Positions 59,933 to 64,000 of a stretch of 64,000 bases of DNA are shown here, piece by piece (position 1 is the stretch's first letter; each line of letters begins with the position of its first letter). Position numbers and translations under genes: made by a program. Source of the stretch: Glandiceps talaboti (Eukaryota; Hemichordata; Enteropneusta; Spengelidae); NCBI RefSeq assembly GCF_964340395.1, contig NC_135551.1:13491003-13555002 (forward strand), read 5' to 3'. Under the pieces are notes generated by a model. It ran no database searches. It was given only the letters and a program-made list of their open reading frames with translations, and was not told the origin of the DNA.

Positions 59933-60310
59933 TGAATTATATCAAACATGAAGCTTGCATTCTCAAGACATTGCGTAATTACTGAAAATTATTAATTATG
60001 CAAATTATTTATTAAATTACAAGTTATATCAACAAACTTTATAAGAAATATGCGTTTTGTTATGGCTAACATATGCACTAAATTATATTGATATTGAAAA
60101 ATGTATTCTTAAGATATAGCCTAATTACCAAAAATAATTAATTATGCAACTTATTCTTTAAAACTGTAGCTACATCAACACACTTTATAGGACATATGTG
60201 CATTGTGATGGTTAGCATATGTACTATATTATATTGAAATTGAAGTATGCAGTCTCAAGACATAGCTTATTTACCGAAATTCATTAACTGTGCAAATTAG
60301 TTTGCAAGAC
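58895..60310 (-). repeat. Satellite-like array, about nine units of 143-148 bp
   Basis: Each unit carries, on the plus strand, AATTATGCAAATTACTCATT, an ACTACATCAACA...TTTATAGGACA segment, GTTATGGTTGACATATGTAC and CATTCTTAAGATATAGCCTA-ATTACCGAAAA. Unit starts were seen near 59051, 59198, 59341, 59485, 59626, 59774, 59994 and 60139; the unit from 59774 is lengthened by a (TA)n tract at 59851-59931. Units are degenerate. Related units in the opposite orientation follow the tetranucleotide tract in the composite repeats at 28.8 and 36.1 kb; the minus strand is given to match them. Confidence 0.88.
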
Positions 60311-60766
60311 AATCACCTTTGATATGCTTACTGAAAAAGTTCGGAGTTCATCGTCTTTAAGCGTTTTTAAGACAAATGTTATAGAATTATATCTTAAAGG
60401 AATGATTTGTGTTTCTGTCAGTTTTACTTTAATTGTATTTTCAGTGTATATTTTACTGTTGTCTTTTTAAAGGGCTATGGAGAAGACTAGCAGTTGATAA
60501 CCTGGTTAGGCAAAAAAATATAAAAAGAATTGTTTCTGGTCAGTACAGGTGCGAAGACGCGACATATTTTTTTTCTTTTAATTCTCAACAAACCTGTCAC
60601 TCAGACTACTATTTATGGCAATTACTGTTCTTTTTATTTAATACTTTAGAGCAAGTGTGTATGTGGGGGAGATGTCATTTGCATTTATGATTGGCTCTAC
60701 AGTTGTCTTCACTGAAGGGTTATTTTTATGTTTCCCCGGCCCCACAATCTACAGACAGCAAGGGAT

Positions 60767-60768
<2 letters not shown>
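60311..60768. other. Intergenic, no feature recognised
   Basis: A plus-strand open frame at 60433-60690 has no recognisable domain and is not called. Confidence 0.4.
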
Positions 60769-60807
<39 letters not shown>

Positions 60808-60918
60808 GACCGCCTCGACATTGACCAGACATAATTCTTTTCTTTCTTTCTTTTCTTTTCTTTTTTTTTTTTTGGGGGGGGGGGCTTATCAGTATGCTTT
60901 TAGCCCTCTTAAAGCTTA

Positions 60919-61008
<90 letters not shown>
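60769..61008. repeat. (CA)n, poly-T/poly-G, (TTA)n and (ATC)n tracts
   Basis: (CA)n 60769-60804, T-run then G-run near 60860-60883, (TTA)n 60919-60966 directly joined to (ATC)n 60967-61008. Confidence 0.95.
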
Positions 61009-61009
<1 letters not shown>

Positions 61010-61819
61010 AAAGACAAACAAAAACAAAAACGGAAACAAACGAGTAAATGATACCTTGTTATTTGGTGGAAATACATTCAATCTGAATGAATATGAATGA
61101 TGGCATGCACTGGACTGTATATTTACACCTGTATATCTAAAATACATGCACAATTACTTATGTCCGGGTAGATCAGCAACAGTGCTAGTTTTGCTAATAG
61201 GATATGCAACATATGAAAGTGGAATGAGAAACTGTAGAGTACCCGCTCCTTTCATTCATATTGGACAATGTTTCTTTTTGGTGACAAGTCTAAAAATATA
61301 TCATTGGAACAAATTAAAATACATGCATATTTAAATAACTTGTGAATCCTGTAACGGACAATGTATAAATGTTGGAAAAAATCAAGTCATTATAAGTATA
61401 TGCAGTAACTATAATAGTGTATGAATGCCTAGAATAACAGATAATTTATTTAGAAACTTTACAATTATAAAGTGAGTATTCGTATTCGAGTCTGTTGTTC
61501 TTATGATATTGAACAGTTTAATACAACATACATGATATTAAATTGCCCACTGAGATATGTTGGCAAGCTACGTCACAACAATACATAGCGTGTCTAGTCA
61601 TAATAATAGACACCAGCTACTACACTCGAAATAGACACATTGTCGGAAATATTTCTCCGCTAAAGTGGAAAGTATAGATTCATGACATTTGCGAGCGTGT
61701 GTGTGTGTGTGTGTGTATGAAAAAATGATATTGTTATAAATAATCATTTTTATTCATCCACTCATTTAGTATATACCAGTCTCTCTGACGTTTTCGGTCT
61801 CTTACATGTATTTGTTTGC
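61009..61819. other. Intergenic; short (GT)n at 61697-61716
   Basis: No gene or larger structure recognised. Confidence 0.45.
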
Positions 61820-62664
<845 letters not shown>

Positions 62665-63090
62665 TTATTTATTCATTTATTTATTTATTTTTATTTACTC
62701 ATGAACCAAACGGTTGTCCCAATTATAGATTTATTGACAAAAGCAATAATAATAAGAAATAATAACAATTAAAAATGAAACTATTTACAATACACATAAA
62801 ACACAAACAATTAACACTTACACACAAACAAACAGAAAAAGTACTGCTAAACTGAAAACTACTGCCAAAATGAATAAAAATAGGTAGTTACATAAAGTGT
62901 TTTTTGAAAATATCAAAATCATCAAACAAACATATCAATATCCTCGAAATCGCATAGAGAGTAAAGTTAAAAAATGATGAAAATTTTACAATGTTCGTGC
63001 GAGCCGAAGCTAGTCTATAATATTGACTGCGACCAAAAATACTTGATGATAAGTTAATGCTGACAGTCATGTGCAAATACATCAATTATA
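62665..63090 (-). mobile_element. 5'-truncated LINE 3' end with (AAAT)n tail
   Basis: The minus-strand frame at 63085-62888 has RSQYYRLASARTNIVKFS and later FDIFKKHFM before the stop, resembling the ARTN-x-x-KFS and FKKxL pattern at the end of CR1-type reverse-transcriptase ORFs, with the intervening W-N region degraded. After the stop come AT-rich 3' UTR, GGGACAACCGTTTGGTTCATG and a terminal (AAAT)n at about 62700-62665. Confidence 0.55.
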
Positions 63091-64000
63091 TTACATGATA
63101 CAATGAATTTATCATCTTAAAACGTTAAGCCATGGAAATTTTAGCCTGGTCTCAAGTATTGGAAGATGATATTCCTGACAGAGTTCGTGATGAACAGATC
63201 ATTAATATAGTACAATCCCAGACATGTCATATCCTGCAATATATATACTGAAATGTAATAAAACTACAGTACATTGAACTAAGTACTCACTAAATCAATT
63301 TTTTATAGCGCCAAATGAAGAGCAACAGTCTGTTCAATAGAGTTGAGTAGTTAGAACACGTGGTAGGCTTTTGTGAACAAATAAGGGAAGATGGAAAAGC
63401 CAAATGGGAGAGGGAATAGGAACCATATTCAACGCAACAACCATCACCGTGACTCTTGATTCTATATGACGTACCAGCTGTGCTTTAGTTATAAAATGAT
63501 ACATTTGATGATGAACAATACACCGTATAATACCATATATAATCTTACTGGTAACACATGTACATTCAACATAGTTTATGTCTATCAGTCACTCTTTGGA
63601 AGACCGTGTACAAAGCATGATGTCGAAAATGGTTGCGTGTACTTAATGTCCCAATACAATTGCCATTGTATGGGAATGTGTTACAGTATCATGCTACGTA
63701 CTAGTGCTGTAGACGTGTCACTGTTTACGTTATAATTGTCAATAAATACTAAGACAGAAACCCCATGACAAGTGAGTGCAAGTGTGGTGTACTCGGGGTA
63801 TTTGAAGGAGTGCTAGCTTACAGTGATCTCTGTTGAAGGAGTGCTAGATTTCAGTGATCTCTGTGGGACTGAGCCCGTACTTTCACGAGCGTGTAGCGAT
63901 TGAAAGTGGCAAGCGCGAGTACCCACACTGGAACTGATGTGGCATTGGGTTCTGTTACTATTAAATATGGGTGTTTATCTATAACTAATGTACGGCAAAT
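63091..64000. other. Intergenic; small inverted-repeat element near the right edge
   Basis: No gene recognised; the frame at 63466-63735 (plus, Cys-rich end) has no signature I know. At 63778-63931, CAAGTGTGGTGTACTCG and CGAGTACCCACACTGG form inverted ends around a 31-bp direct duplication (GAAGGAGTGCTAG...CAGTGATCTCTGT, twice at about 63803-63864). Confidence 0.45.

Noticed and set aside
58895-60310. Satellite array as a CRISPR or rRNA spacer
   Set aside because: Units of ~145 bp are contiguous and degenerate, with no unique spacers and no rRNA sequence.
60433-60690. Plus-strand 85-codon frame as a gene
   Set aside because: Low-complexity hydrophobic start, no recognisable domain, no supporting context.

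Overview
The window is eukaryotic (animal) nuclear DNA. It is AT-rich, crowded with long microsatellites, fold-back elements and decayed retrotransposons, and its protein-coding content is multi-Ig-domain membrane receptors and Golgi glycosyltransferases. The repeat load and non-LTR, hAT and SINE remnants suit a marine invertebrate (deuterostome or lophotrochozoan). Nothing in the sequence fixes the species, and I do not claim one.

All recognisable host genes lie on the minus strand. The main feature is a dispersed tandem family of seven immunoglobulin-superfamily receptor loci: R1 (<1-363, cut by the window edge), R2 (2539-4191), R3 (8315-10084), R4 (12744-14493, two frameshifts), R5 (42380-44614), R6 (46947-48252, frameshifted, lacking membrane segment and tail) and R7 (51176-53901, heavily broken and interrupted by a 1-kb insertion). 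The three intact members each carry signal peptide, three Ig domains, one membrane segment and a long tyrosine-rich tail in one uninterrupted reading frame. R2 to R5 end in the same pair of tyrosine motifs: an ITIM-like [LV]xYADL inside a conserved KNVEGL block, then 27-32 residues later a C-terminal [TV][IV]YA[QH][IV] that fits the immunoreceptor switch motif (ITSM) or an ITIM. R7 keeps a different tail with a YxxM motif. R5, R6 and R7 are recent tandem duplicates sharing kilobases of flank; R3 and R4 form an older pair. R3 to R6 share a short upstream element, [TC]C[AG]ATCCGGG, 70-90 bp before the chosen start codon; R5 and R6 also share a TGACGTCA site.

Two intact beta-1,3-galactosyltransferase-like genes (20880-22109 and 55570-56784) are interspersed. 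Both are single coding exons preceded by a likely 3' splice site, so each probably has a 5' untranslated exon further upstream.

Between them, 22.2-42.3 kb is a gene desert made of repeats: a Mutator-like fold-back MITE with a 9-bp target duplication, a composite family (hairpin head, tetranucleotide tract, ~145-bp satellite) in several copies, a tRNA-derived SINE, a TAGAG-containing element in three copies, a 0.7-kb segmental duplication and nested inverted repeats. The right end (57-64 kb) holds a reverse-transcriptase fragment, an hAT transposase remnant, a 1.4-kb satellite array and a LINE 3' end.

The working interpretation is a birth-and-death cluster of intronless, probably inhibitory cell-surface receptors. 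The domain and motif evidence is direct; ligand, cell type and signalling partners are inference.
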